Assembly: GCA_032191485.1 (NCBI GenBank)
Contig: JAVDOI010000006.1
Location: forward strand, 10,671,556 to 10,735,555
Reading direction: 5' to 3'
DNA length: 64,000 nt
Origin: Leptoclinus maculatus
Taxonomy: Eukaryota > Chordata > Actinopteri > Perciformes > Stichaeidae
Shown here: one piece after another, positions 23,450 through 37,430 of the stretch
Layout: each line of letters starts with the position of its first letter
Numbering within the stretch: position 1 is the first letter of the stretch
The notes under the pieces: model-generated
Told to the model about the DNA's origin: nothing
Seen by the model: only the letters and a program-made list of their open reading frames with translations
The model's database searches: none
Made by a program: the position numbers and the translations under genes

Positions 23450-26400
23450 ATGGAGTTAAGAAAGATCAAGGACCAGGTAGTAAATAAAACCTAACGGTTG
23501 AACTCGCAGTACTTTTTTTTTAACACTGCTGGCTAGTCATGTTTGCGACATGTCGAGCAAAGTTTGCTACAAGGCTAACGTTAGTTAATGTTGCTGATTA
23601 TTCGCCATGCAAAACTAGATGTTTTACTTTGATGTTGGGTGTTTAAATGTTGTGATTCGCCTCGCGTTAGACCCGATCATTAGGGTCTTTGGGCTCCCTG
23701 GTACACGGAGTCCAAACCCTTCCAAACTTTTTGATCTTTACATGGATCCACATTCCTCTTCTGATTGCGTCTGATTTACGTTACATGTGAAAGACAAAGC
23801 CTGCAAAGTCATTGCAACATTTTCGAAATATCCGCAGAAAGTGCAGGAGCTTTGCATGATGCAAACTAGTAACGTTCTTTAGTCAAATAAATGCCAATTA
23901 AATAAAAATACTGTAAGTTGAACGTGGTGTCCTTATCTTTACTGAAGCAGATTGCATCATTACAATCAAGACAATATAAGCATTGACATTTTTCTTCGAA
24001 ATGCACAGAGAAGAAATGTGTTACTAACTATTGTGTCACACTTTTAATGGTCAGAGCATAGTACAAGTGTTAGGTTTAAATGTGCACCCAGATGGGAAGT
24101 TGTTCTCTCTCTTTATACGTCAGCCTGGTCATACCCTCTCTGGTTGCTTCTTTTAGTGAGGAACTTGCATGTCTTAGTCTTAGTTTAGGTAATCAGGCCA
24201 GAATTCATTCAGTCAAAGGTAACATGATCAGATTCAGCATTATCAAACAGGGGAAGTTAGCATGATAACATTGTGCATGATCAGAGGAGTTTCCCTTACA
24301 CTCTTTACCCTTTTACTCATGTAACAGTTTTTTTGGCATCTCAGCAAAGGCATGAATGTATTTATGATCCCAGTGGGTTTTTCAACAAGTTTTCTGATGA
24401 AAGCTGTTCAGTTGAAATTGTTTAATCACTGCTTCTATGGGTTTTGCTGCTGTATGCAAAACTATTATCACAGAAAACATAATGACCTGAATCTAATTTT
24501 TCATGCTGCCCTTTGTCTGTTTTGTATGTCACATCTCTCTTTCAGTCTCCAATGGTCCAGGCTATCTTCAACCGGAATGCAGAAGAAGTGACATTTTTGT
24601 TGAACCATAATGAAGATGTCAATTCACTGGTAACGTTTTTGGATTTTTTTGCAAGTTCTGGTGTCAAATTGTCATGCATTATATTATTGAGATATTTATT
24701 GAGCTTGTGCAAATGGTTCAGCCGCATCTCTGATGTAGACTACACTCACTTCTCTTTAATTGTAAATTTAATCTTGTGTATGTTTTTTGGTTACTGCTAG
24801 TTAATTAAAAAAATGTCAATCAAACATTCTGGCCAATAGTTAAAGAAAGATGAAAGTGCACGTTAACTGCACAAACATTTGGAGTCACAATATAACAAAA
24901 AATATTGAATGTTATGCAATGTTAAGCTGATAAAATAGAGGAACATGTGTTTTTCTTTCCTCTCAGGACCAAGACCAAAGCACACCACTTCATGCTGCTG
25001 CTTATTTGGGCGATGTCCGCACTATGGACCTACTTATTACTTCAGGTAGAAAACCCATTTAATGTCACTTTGAAATATGTCAGAGTAAGTGGAAAGCTTA
25101 TCATCAACTACATACACATGAGTTTTTTTTAATTAATCAGCCTTTCTAGTAATTATGACAATGAGTCAATCAAGTGCAGAGGAACTGAACGTTATCCAAA
25201 CACTCATAAATGAATGACTCACTCTGCTTCTGCTTTCTGTCACAGGTGCGAATGTCAACGCTAAGGACCAGGGTTTGCTGACTCCTTTACATCGAGCAGC
25301 TGCCTCTCGAAATGAAGTATGCTACTATCTCAAAACACAGAGGGAGAAGGAGCTTTCTCAGGACTTAACCACCAGATTGTAACGTCTTTGAGTTTTGTGT
25401 TTTTCCTCAGAAAGCCGTGGAGCTGCTACTGATGCACAGAGCAAAGGTCAACACACAGGATAAGCACTGGCATACACCTTTACACATGGCAGCTTCAAAG
25501 TGGGCCACAGGCTGCGCTAAAGCTCTGATACCACATGTGTGCAGTCTGGATGTTGCCGACAGGGCGGGAAGGACGCCACTGCATCATGCGGCGCACAGCG
25601 GTCATGGAGAGGTAAAGTTGATAGTATTAACCAAAGTTTTCCTCCTGATGTAAAGTAAAACATCAAAGCTATATGATGACTGGGGGAAGCTTTCTTGTGT
25701 TTTGGCAGTTATTGCAGCACTATGGGAAAAGGCATTTGTCTAATAATATATGAACCGAGTTTCACACAATATTTGCTCCTCTGTGAAGCCGAAATATAAC
25801 CAGAGCCCCGTTTTAGTAAGTGTTCAAGGATGTTACGAGACTCTTGTCAAGACAAAAGGCACAATCCATTGGACTATAGGGATCGATAGAAACAAATTGA
25901 GCTGATAGACACACTGGTTGACCCGCTTATTATGTTCCAGCAGATGGTAAACCTGCTCCTGAGCAAAGGTGCCAATGTGAGTGCCAAAGATGAGACGGAA
26001 AGGCAGGCGATCCACTGGGCTGCATACCTTGGTGAGTGGTGTCATTCTCTTGAGAAACACAAACATGTTATCACTTTTTACCCGGAATGAAAACTTTTGG
26101 TTGCATGAATTTAAGGAAAGACGGATGTCTGTAATGAAGCATACAATAATATAAAATAAGAAACAAGCAAATAACAAACAAATAAGTGAATACATTATTT
26201 ATTAACCATATAACATACAATTGTATGCTTGTACGGGATAGGGTTATGAGGGATTAAACAAAAGGCATATAATGCATGTGTATATTGTGGTTGTGGGCTG
26301 AAAACAATAATATGAGCATTGAACATCACACCACGTGCAGAAATTATTATTTTTTCAGAAAAAAACTCAAGCAAAAGGTTATTTCTCTGAGGAACAATAA

Positions 26401-28938
26401 TTAAATATCAACCTGTGTTTACAGGGAATGTGTCTCTTCTAATTTACACCTTTGTCTCACTAGATGCTCTGACCTCGTTGCACATTTGATTGGTCAAGCT
26501 GTAGGTTTGATTATATGGTTGAAACTTAAGTTATGATACATAATCTTTATCCCAATTTAAAAACATAAAGAGACTAGGGCTGCAACTAACGATTATTTTA
26601 ATTGTCGATTCATCTGTAGATTATTTTCTTGTTTAATCGATTTGTTCAAGTTATTTGGTCTAAAAAATGTCGACTCAAGTTTCCCAAAGCCCAAGATGAA
26701 GTCCTCAAATGTCTTGTTTTGTCCACGACTAAAGAAAGATATTACGCTAACTGTGGCAGAGGAGGAAAGAGACCAGAAAGTACTCGCATTTAAGAAGCAA
26801 ATTAATTAATTGAATATCAAAATAGGTGCTGATTAAGCGTCGCAGCGCTACAATAGACGCATACAAACATTTTTGACATACAGCTGTCCCATTTCTGTTA
26901 ACAATATATGACTGGCTTGGCTTATCAGCACAACCTCAGTCTATTTAAGTTAGACTGGTCATTGACAAAAAAAAGTCTATCTTAACAAGGTAAAAATCAG
27001 GTTAAGAGTTTATCAGAATTGTCTTGTACGCTAACTGTGCTACAGTCTGCATACAGGAGAGATTGGTGTGCTGTGATGTGCGTGCAGAGACTTGTAGTAA
27101 ATGTTAAGCTCTTCTTTCAGGACATGTGGAGGTTGTGAAGCTGCTGGTGTCTCACAGTGCGGATGTGATCTGCAAAGACAAACGTGGTTACACTCCGCTC
27201 CATGCTGCAGCTGCCAATGGACAGTTGGACGTGGTCAAATATCTATTGAGGCTGGTGGTGGAGGTAAAGTGGCTATAAGGAAACTCAAATCCTAATAAAT
27301 GATTACAGCTGTCATGTATTGTCTTTAATGTCTGTTCGGCTGCAAAGGGTTTTGTAGATTATTTGTATACGATTGTCTTTGCTTTAAAGTCAGAATCAAG
27401 ATGTCAGGAAACATCCTGCTCAATTACAGAAACCCAGCAGTCTGTAGTTTCACGTGGTTTGATATAAGATAGGCCTCAATAACATGGTATCCTGCAGAGC
27501 TCCAGCCTTGGTTTCATGCTGATCCCCGGATCATGTCACTAATCATGCTGCAGCCTCATCAGTAATGTGCTTTTTGCTGATGTTACCAAATCTGGTCACA
27601 TAATACATCTCTACACTCACAGCTAAAACTAATACAAGTTTCAAAATCTCTTGACACTGATAATGAACTTCGGTGTATACTCATCTTCCGTGTCTCAGAT
27701 TGATGAACCGAACAATTTTGGGAACACAGCGCTCCACATGGCCTGTCACACGGGGCAGGACGCTGTGGCCACTGAGCTGGTGAACTGTGGCGCCAACATC
27801 AATCAGCCCAACCACCACGGCAGCATGCCGCTGCACCTGTCTGCCGCCTCCTCCAGCGGGGTGCTGTGTCTCGAGCTGCTCATCAACAACGGGGCTGACG
27901 TCAACGTGCAGGTAAAGAGATTGTTTTTATTGAGGGGATTTGAAAAGAACAATAAGAAGAAATCATTATTTCATAATTCATCTTAAATGAAAAATGTGCA
28001 GATTATCATAATTTATGTAATTCTTTTAACTAAACATGTCGTTTTACTTTTTCTCTGTTTAACAGAATAAAGAAGGGAAGAGTCCTCTGCATGTTGCTGC
28101 TATGTACGGGCGCTTCACAGGCTCCCAGATTCTGATCCAAAATGGTAGCGCATTTACACCACCCCCCCCCCGTCATCGTCTTGTAACACATGTGCCCTCC
28201 CAGTATATTCTGACTTAAGATATCAGAGCACGTCCTCAATTCACATCTTGTCTCTGTGCACAGGGGGGGAGATTGACTGTGCTGATATGTTTGGAAACAC
28301 TCCTCTTCATGTCGCTGCCAGATATGGTCAGGAGTTGCTTATCAGCACTCTGCTGACAAACGGTGCTGATAAGACCAGGTAAGACCGGCCAAACCAGTCT
28401 TTTTGCAGTTACGCTGCAAGAGAAAAGCATTGATACACATGCATGCAGACTCAATTATTACACATGATACTGTAATATTCTGCTTCCTCTTGACAAAATG
28501 TTAAGAAGCAAACTCACTGTCTTCAATATCCAAACCAACAAATTCCAATTTTATACAGAAAGTTGTTCCCCCCTCAGCCCACACTAAAGTAAATACTCTT
28601 TGTAATGATCTCTAAAGACAGGGGATTCATGGGATGCTTCCACTGCATTTGGCGGCGCTCTACGGTTTTCCAGACTGTTGTCGAAAGTTACTGTCCAATG
28701 GTGAGAATCTGTTTGAGGCATTAAACTGTGGTCCTCAATTTATCCTCCCCCTTTTTTTTACATTTTAATAAATGACACAACTCAAAATGTTTCCACTTAA
28801 CAAACTGTTGTTGTTGGTTGTGTATCGTTCAGGCCAGTTTTACATCATGCCGTCTCAGGTGCCGTCAACTGGGGATGAAATAAACATTTTAGACGACCAC
28901 GGAAGGACCTGTCTGCATGCAGCTGCCTCCGGAGGGTG

Positions 28939-28996
<58 letters not shown>

Positions 28997-31900
28997 TATG
29001 TTTACTGCAGCATTTTGACTTATTGATACAAATCTGCATTTGTATCTTTCTCAACTGATCATAGTTAAAGATATTCGCACAATGTGAGGCCCATCATCTA
29101 CACAGTTCAATAGATGATTTTCCATGTCTCAGTCTTGTCGATATTTTAGGAAGTTCTGCCTGTTGTGAAAATTATATTTCTCCATAGTTATTTGGGCATT
29201 TTGGTCGTCATGAAATCAATCAATTGTAAAGCTTAAATCCCATCGTACTGTTTTACTGTCAATATTTCTTTCTTCACTTATGGTTCATTTTTGTCAATTA
29301 ATACAAACAATAAATCCAATTTGATATGGTAAGAAAATGCAGTCATCATTTTCCCAGCATTTTGAAAGTATTATATGTTCAAGTGTCTTTTCTTGAAACA
29401 CTGCTGACTACGTATTTCCTCTCGTGACAGAAATGTTGACTGTCTGAACTTGCTGTTGAATAGTGCCGCTGCTGAACTGGATGCTAAAGATCATTTGGGA
29501 AGGTAAGCAGTGCTGAATACCTTGAACTAAGACTTTTGACTCTGCTTTGTTGTTACCTGATGACACAGCTGTTCCCCGTTGCACCTTGCAGATCTGCTTT
29601 GCACTATGCTGCAGCTAACGGGAACAGCCAATGCTCAATCTCCCTGGTGAGAGGCGGCGCTGAGGTCAATGAGCTGGATCTGACGGGCTGCAGCCCTCTG
29701 CACTACGCTGCTGCTTCACACACCTTTTGTGGGTGAGAGAGAGAGAGCGTTTACTGTCATTTTAATTTCTTACTCATTTTACTCTGCAAGGACAACATCC
29801 TGTGAACGGTTTATTTGTTAATCTGTAGTTCATTCAAGACAGTTTTAAAAGAGTCTTTCTTTCCACTGAAGGGAAACAAACCCTGAGCCCGACCACTGTG
29901 ATGAAAAGCAACAGGAAGCCTCTCTGTAAGACCCCTATCTGTATCATATCACACATATTCTTAATCATAAATCAGACCTGTATTATGTTGGATGATAACA
30001 TTTGTAAACTCTTTGGACACTCCAAAAGCTTGATTTTTGATATAAAAACGCATTCAAATGAATTTTTCTTTGCTATACTTAATATTTAAATACCAATACA
30101 CAGAAGAGCCATGTTTCATTTAACGGAATCCTTAATGCATTTCCCAAAGACGTTGAGAAGTGAATGTTTATAAAATAATTTTCATTGATCAATTCTTGTT
30201 GCTGGAAGAAGAATAAAACCCGGACAGGATTGTTAATGTTGTGCTCTGTGTGTTCAGGTGTTTAGACTTCTTGCTTGACAACGGAGCAAACCCAACCCTG
30301 AAGAACAGTAAGGGTTACAGTGCCGTCCACTATGCAGCAGCTTATGGGAACAAACAGCACCTGGAACTGGTCAGTGGTGTCTTTGATTTTTTTTTTTTTT
30401 GTTTCCTTTAAATCAATTGCCGGGTACGACCAGTTTAACTTAAATTTTTTCCTCTCCCACTCTTGCAGCTCCTGGAGATCTCGTTCAACTGTCTAGAAGA
30501 GGTTGAGAGTAATATTCCAGTCAGTCCTTTGCACTTAGCTGTGAGTAGCACATGATGGCAATTATTACACTGGAAAAGACCTGACTTTTAACACAGAACA
30601 CATACCTTTGACTCTACTGTTATTATTCATTCTGCTGTTACAGGCGTATTATGGTCACTGTGAGGCACTGCGCTTGCTTTGTGAGACGTTAGTGAGTCTG
30701 GATGTGCGGGACATTGAGGGCAGAACTGCCCTCCACCTGGCTGCTCAGAGAGGTTTTTCCACGTGTGTGGAGGTGCTGCTGAAGCATCAAGCCTCCTACA
30801 CACTGAAGGAGCACAAGCACAGGTGGACGGCTCTCCATGCTGCAGGTGTGTGTGTGTGTGTGTTGGATTCTGGGATTTTTAAGGAATTTGTACAAATATA
30901 CAGTATCAATTTGGTTTTAATGTGGTGATTTTTGATGGACACTGTTATGAGAACAAACCATAATGTTTTATGATTGAGAAGTTTTTAGTTTTCATTTTAA
31001 AATGATGTTATTACTTTATCATCTATGTAATTATTCTCTGAACTGATATTTTTTGACTGGACAATTTCCTTTTCCTTTTATTCCCGCTGTACAGCTGCTG
31101 AGGGCCAAATGGACTGTCTGCTTTTATTGGTCAGCGGGGAACAAAGTGCCGACATCATCGACAGTCCAGATACACAGGGACAGTGAGTCACCTCCCATTT
31201 TATACTCTGATTATTGGTTAATTAGGTAAACACCTGACATGTGCAGCATTTACATACATTACTTATTAATTTGAGATTCAAACAATTTGTCATGTTGTGA
31301 CATATAAAATTATTAATAAAATGTTTCAAAAGTAGTATAAAGCAATGATTTAAGATGCTGCTTGTTACAGACAGAGGTGTAGGAGTCAGAGAGAGAACTT
31401 ATAAATTACCCACTCAGCACCCAAACAAATACTTAAAATAGATTAGATGTACCATCCCTCTCGCTCCCACTGCCTTCATACACCCGTGGCCTTTCTGCTG
31501 TTCAGTGTACGAGCATGAACTGTTGCTGATTGGCTGGAATGGATTAGCAGACCGTGAGGAGATATTCGTTAAATTTAACATTAAGTGTATTGGATTAGAA
31601 TCCCTGACACTTTTTTCTCTGAAAGCTGCAGACTTGTAATGCAGTCGGGTCACTCAACCCACCCAAAATCCAACCAATTGATATTTTTCTGACACGATCA
31701 GGGAATTATCTTCACAGCAGTCAATTCTTCTTCCTCTGTTTTCTTTTTTGTCGAATGCAGGACGGCTCTCATGCTGGCAGCTCTGGGCCGTCACACAGAC
31801 TGTGTCCACATCCTGTTGGAGAAAGGAGCACAGGCAGATGCTGCAGACAAAAAGGGCTTCACTGCATTACACAGAGCTGTAAGTGTACTTGCTGTACTTG

Positions 31901-34900
31901 AGTGCGTACGTGTTCCATGTCACTTAATGTCCCTTTACAGAGTCCTGGATTTTCCAGATGTTTTTTTTTTTTTTTTTGTCTCTTAAATCATATTTTGTGT
32001 CCTCCTGCTGCAGGCCGTTTTGGGCAGTCAGGACTGTGTATCTGCTCTGTTGGAGCATGGGGCCTCTCCTTTGTGTAGAAATTCTCAGGGAAGGACCCCG
32101 CTGCACATCGTAGCGTCCCGCGGACACACGGAGCTACTTCAAACTTTGCTAAAGGCTGCTATGAAATCTGACCCTCTAGACTCCATATTGGACTTCAGAG
32201 GCTACACACCCACCCACTGGGCTGCCCACCACGGTGAGACGTCAGGGCAAGAATTCATGTCGAATGTACTTAAGTAATTCTAACAAATGACTTGTTTGGT
32301 TCAGTAATGAATAGAGAAAACCTGGACATGAATACAGATGGAACTTGGTGACAAAAACATGTATGAATGGATATTTTTGTAGCCGCAGCAGCGGATAGTT
32401 TTTATCCATAGCATTATTTTTGCTTTTCACTTATCTCTCTCAGGTTAAAGCTGCTACAAGGAACTTTCATTTGTGTTTATTTTGGTGGTCCCTGTGGACA
32501 AAAGCACTGAGGTTCACTGCTAATGGTCTGTAGCTACCAGATTCCCTTTTAGAAAACCTCCCATTTTACTGCCACATGGTCTGACAATCTGCCCCACTTA
32601 GTCCTGGTTCTTGTTCCCCCGTGACTCCCTTCTCTCCAGCGGGCCCAGCAACACGGCCTTCCTTCTTAGCTGGAGCTGCTGGTGAACCATTATGCCGCAA
32701 ATCGTTTCGTCTGATGTTGCAGGGGATCAGACCCGATGACGGACATTAAGAATATCCACCATCACTATATAGGAATAGCCAATCTTCCCACTGATGTACT
32801 CTTATGTAGGTCGTATAGTGGCATCAGTATTATATTGAGTCTGTTTCATGACCAGTTAAAAGTTCCTTTTAGTAGCTTTAAACACTTGCCTGTCTTGTTG
32901 AACACTTTCATAATGAGATACTGTATTACCATCATTTTTACAAAGCTTTGAATATTAATCATTTGTCCATTTGTGTCCTGTGTCTGTAGGCCATGAAGGA
33001 TGTTTACACATTTTACTTGAAAACAAACTTTTTAGCAACCAGGAGGGAAATCTCTTCACCGCATTGCACTGTGCTCTGTGAGTACTGTAGTCAAAGTATA
33101 TACATACATACGTTTATTATATATTAAAAACATTACATTTAATGCTGTGCGTGTCCTCTGTCCTACGCAGAGTTAATGGACATGATGTTGCTGCTGGACT
33201 TCTGGTGAAGACCGCCGATCCAAAACGTGTCAACGTTAGCGATGCCAAAGGAAGGTGGGTTCTGCTCTGAGCTGCGCTCTACTTATCATAACAGATCTAT
33301 TTCTATTAAGTTGTGTATGTATTGGTTGTACATACATATGCAACTTAAACTCTTTTCATAGCATGCAGAAATATGTCAATTTAACTGCATTGTCATGTCT
33401 GTTATTTGAGTGCAGGACGGCGCTGCATGCAGCTGCTTATTCAGGAAATGTTGCTGGGCTCCAGCTGGTCCTGGCCCAGGGAGCAGAAGTCAATGCTGTG
33501 GATCATTGTGGATGCTCTGCTTTGATGGTTGCTGCTGACTGTGGACAGACTATGGCTGTTGGTATGTGATTGAAATTCATGTGGTCAGTGTCTTTCAAAT
33601 GTGTCACCCTTACACCTGGAAAACCGTAAAACACATCAGGACTATTTTTAGCTCAAGAAGAGGACAAAACTACATTAAGTTTTCTGCAAGATACTCATCA
33701 AAGTCCCTCTTTTATCCATCTTCCCTCCCTAATATTTTATTTTCAACAACTCAATCATACTTGATGAGTTGAGACTGTCTCCTTTTTGGAAATGCAAACT
33801 GTTATTGTGCCCCTCATAGTCCTCCCTAACCTTTTAATACACCGTATAATTCTACTTCCCTCTTGCACTGATTAGAAGTTGATCGTGTTTGAAATCTAAA
33901 GGTGCTTGTTCATTGTGAAAGGTGTCTTATTTTCTGCATTTCAGAGTTCTTGCTCCACAAAGCGAAGCCTGACCTGACCCTGGTGGATGTCAATAATAAC
34001 ACTGCCCTTCACTTAGCCTGCAGCAAGGTCACATACACGTACACAACTGCATGTACTGCATGCATGCAGTGGCACAGTAATAACTTATGCATGTGTGTAG
34101 CACACATGCATGTAAAAATGCTGTGCTATTACATTTCATGGTGTACATTTTACAAAATAATGCAAATTAAAAGAAAAGATTTTATTACATTTCCAGGAAG
34201 TTTGTTCGAAGTGATAACGTGCTTTATGAATATTGTCCAATGTGTTTTACTCTGCAGGGTCATGAGATGTGTGCTCTGTTGATCCTCGGAGAGATCAGCG
34301 ACTGCTCCCTCATAAATGCGACAAACAGCGCTCTCCAAATGTGAGTCTTAAAAGGGCTCGTCGTCCATGCTGTCAATTAAGAAAATACTTTTTATGAATA
34401 AGCAAATCAACCAGTGTGGATTCTGAAAAAGGATAAAACGGGTACAATGGAGATTTAGACAATGAAGTCATAACATTGTGAGAAAAAACTCGTAATGTAG
34501 AATGGATTTCTTTTTCAAATGTATTATTAAAAGTAAATTCATTGTGATGATGCTGGTGAATATTTTTCCTAGTTATGACTGAATATCAATAGTAGGTTTT
34601 GTACCTTTTAAGAAGGCACCCTGATATTAATGAGAATAAACTTTTCCATGTTTACAGTATTGACTCGACTGCCATTGGCATCAGTAACACTTTTTTAATA
34701 TATGTGTTATTAAAGAGTTATCTTTCTCTCTGATGCAGGCCCCTTCACATTGCAGCAAGGAAAGGCCTGGCAACTGTAGTGCAGGTGTTATTGAGCCAAG
34801 GAGCTGCAGTCATGGCTGTAGACGAGGAAGGTAAGCAGGAATAATTATATTTCTATGATACAATATCAAAGCGGTCCATGTTTCCTGTCAAAAAAACGTT

Positions 34901-35137
34901 CCTGAGGGGCACTGTAGGATACTTCTTCCCTGTTGGCCCTCTGCAGGCCACACTCCGGCTCTGGCCTGTGCCCCAAACAAGAACGTGGCAGACTGCCTGG
35001 CGCTGATCCTCTCCACCATGAAGCCTTTCCCACCCAGAGAGGCCGGCGCTGGTACGGCCTCCCACTTCAACCCCATCCTGAAGAAGTACTGCATTGCAGC
35101 CCCCTGTGGGTCCAGCGGTAACCTGTGTCCCGCTTAA
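23450..35137 (+). CDS. ankrd52: Serine/threonine-protein phosphatase 6 regulatory ankyrin repeat subunit C (ANKRD52)
   Basis: Twenty-eight coding exons: 23450-23476, 24546-24629, 24967-25045, 25246-25316, 25411-25611, 25944-26031, 27121-27263, 27699-27911, 28066-28144, 28264-28378, 28618-28700, 28833-28935, 29431-29502, 29592-29732, 29872-29925, 30258-30369, 30469-30540, 30644-30845, 31095-31182, 31761-31878, 32014-32233, 32990-33077, 33171-33254, 33416-33561, 33945-34027, 34258-34340, 34739-34830, 34947-35137. They total 3132 nt, 1043 aa, frame intact; human ANKRD52 is 1076 aa with the same exon number as I recall. The protein is almost entirely ankyrin repeats (TPLHxAAxxGH type). The tail ALILSTMKPFPP and the short acidic exon 29872-29925 (GETNPEPDHCDEKQQEAS) identify ANKRD52 rather than ANKRD28 or ANKRD44. 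Known role: scaffold/regulatory subunit of PP6. Exon 1 (MELRKIKDQ) is placed by analogy with paralog starts ending in DQ. Confidence 0.96.
26575..26850. mobile_element. hAT-like MITE (GGGCTGCAACTAACGATT family), copy 1
   Basis: Starts TAGGGCTGCAACTAACGA and ends with the inverted counterpart CGTCGCAGCGCTA. The interior matches a MITE widespread in percomorph fish (AATCGATT-rich ends, CCCAAAGCCCAAGATGA centre). The flanking octamers AAAGAGAC and CAATAGAC agree at 6 of 8 bases, consistent with an old 8-bp duplication. It lies in ankrd52 intron 6. Confidence 0.75.
28941..28992 (+). repeat. (CA)26 microsatellite at an ankrd52 splice donor
   Basis: The repeat begins five bases after the GT of the donor that follows exon 28833-28935 (GGAGG/GTGAG then CACACA). 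Confidence 0.95.
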
Positions 35138-36153
35138 GTCGAGGTGCCACTCTGTGGGCCAGCTTGGGTGTTTGACAGAGTGAAATTTCATCCCAGTGTA
35201 GCCCAAAGTGTCCACGCATACACGTCTTCAGGAACATGTGTGGTGACATGTGGTGACATTTATACATGTGTCATATGCAGCTGCATGCACACCATGTGCA
35301 GTAGCATCGATTGCTTCTTTGAAATCTAGTCTTACACACTATTAATATTAGCAGGCCTCTTAGATTATCTTCTCTGTCATGAGTTGAGTTTAGCACACAT
35401 ATAGTTATTTTAATGAAGTACTAACTATTGTAAAATAATGGAAGTTTTAACATGAGCACTCGACACAAGCCTCTCCACTTGAAACCAGTCCGCTGTCAGT
35501 ATTGGTTTAATTTCTCATTAACCAGCAAAGCCTGAAATTATCCATGTTCGTCTTCAGCTGATGCAAGTGCAAGAATACTCGGATGATTGAGTGTTTGTTT
35601 TACGTATGCGTGTGCCTGCAAGAGCTATTTTGCATAATAGACATTGTTTCATAATATACTTGTTTAAAAATATCTAACGGGTGCTTTAAACCTTTTATGC
35701 AATTAATAAGACTATTTTTCTATCCTGTCCAGAGTGTAGCAGACAGTTCACTGATATAAATAACCTTATTATTCAAAATATGATCATGATTTAAAATGTG
35801 TCACATTTCAGTTTAGTAAACTCAAAAGCATGTGTATAGTAGTAGTTTACAGTTTACAGAGTCTAGTATAACATTTATGTGTATTGTCTTGAAGATCCCA
35901 AATTATTGAGAATCAACCTCAGGTCACTACGTACTGTACTGTGGGTGCAATAAAAAGTACATTTTGAGCTGCATGTATCATGACAAATATATTACAGTAG
36001 TATCATATTTCGGTTTAACGAGCCAGAGAATATAACAACTGAAAGGTCAAATACATAAATAGAATGTGTGTTGATATGAACAGTTTCCAAGCACAGGAAA
36101 AAACTGATCTTTCAGTCTCTGAGCGTTAAAGTCTTTAGCAAATGTATCTTTTC

Positions 36154-36453
36154 CCTACATCTGCGACTAAAGATTTATTTCATTTTTGATTAAACGGTTG
36201 ATTATAATAATGATTCAGGGCACAGCGCACGTTTCAAGAGCCCAAGCTGACGTATTTATTTTGCTTGTCTTTTTTTCTGATCAGCAGTCTAAAACCCAAA
36301 GATATTTAATTTTCGCAGCAAATCCGTCGCGGTTAAGAAGCTGAATCCAGAAAATATCAAATGCCATTTTTGCTTGATGAATTTAAAAATTTGTATTATT
36401 AATGGTCAATTCATTTTCCGTTGATCAACCAGTCAATTGATTGTTTCAGCGCC
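36154..36453. mobile_element. hAT-like MITE, decayed copy 2, in the ankrd52 3' UTR
   Basis: Shares with copy 1 the order: CTGCGACTAA start, AAAACCCAAAGATATT centre, AAGAAGCTGAATCCAGA, then GATCAACCAGTCAATTGATTG and GTTTCAGCGCC at the end. Many substitutions. Confidence 0.6.
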
Positions 36454-37230
36454 AAGTTTTACTTTTGCTGTTATAATAATGTTGTCAGTGTGCATTGAAA
36501 TGAAACGTCAGATGCTGCTCACATCTGAAGCCACTAACAATCTCTGTGAAACACCAGAAATGGAAATAATTATGTGTGTCTAGTAAATTAATCACATAAT
36601 TTATGATAAAGAGAAGAAAAATGGCAACGCCCACATAATTAAGCTATTTTTATCATTTTCACTTTAGCACAATGGTACAAAGATGTCACTGCAGCTGTCT
36701 CTTTAAAGATAATGTTTTTAAAAATGGAGGTTTGCATTTAATGTTTATCTTTTTACAATTTGAAAACTGTATCCACACACAGACTTCGATATTTTCCCCT
36801 TTTGCTAATTGATTTTAGTTTTCCCTATGTCGTCTTAAAATGGCTTTAAACTATTTGCACTCTGACATGAAAGTTTACATTTTACAGTAAGATTTCCATC
36901 TTAGGTTTATGCAAATATATAAAATGTGAAAGTGCATTTTACAACTTTTGACTTTAGAAATAACAAACACTAGAATCCAATTCAGTTTGAGTGTGCCCTT
37001 GTTTCATTTGGATGAAATGACTGGGAGAAAATGGTTTGACATTTCTAAACACAAGTTTGTGTTCAGTGAAATGTTTGGAAAAATGTTTGTCTTTAGGAAG
37101 TGCTCTGTTGCAGCTTTTCATGTGAACAAACTGGGTGTCCTCTGTATATTTTACTGAGATTTCAGGGTGTAACTCCCAACTTGAATACTCTGTGATCTAG
37201 TTGTGGATGGCCTTCACATGGGAGAAAACC

Positions 37231-37236
37231 AATAAA
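37231..37236 (+). terminator. ankrd52 poly(A) signal
   Basis: CCAATAAATC, the first AATAAA in a plausible setting after the stop at 35137; a T/GT-rich stretch follows about 20 nt later. Confidence 0.55.
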
Positions 37237-37334
37237 TCGCTACAATGAAAAGGTTTTTTTGTACTTTATTTCTATTTCCTGTTTTGAGTTACATGAGTTT
37301 TTGCACAATGTTGATCTCAAGCATCACTACACTC

Positions 37335-37430
37335 TGCTAAAGAAGGATTGGTGTTGATATATCAGCCGATACTTTTGCTATCGGTGCTGGTGTCCGAAAA
37401 GTAAAAGTGGTATCGAACTATCCCTACTAA
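37335..37430 (-). mobile_element. Fragment of a fish hAT-type element (ATATCGGCCGATA class)
   Basis: The minus strand begins GTAGGGATAGTTCGATACCA and runs into GTATCGGCTGATATATCA, a pattern typical of abundant fish DNA transposons. Only one end is present. Confidence 0.4.

Noticed and set aside
28618..28633. Apparent frameshift in ankrd52 if the acceptor ACAG before GGGATTC is used
   Set aside because: Using the acceptor four bases upstream (CTAAAG/ACAGGGG) restores R-Q-G-I-H-G in frame, matching the family; no pseudogenisation.
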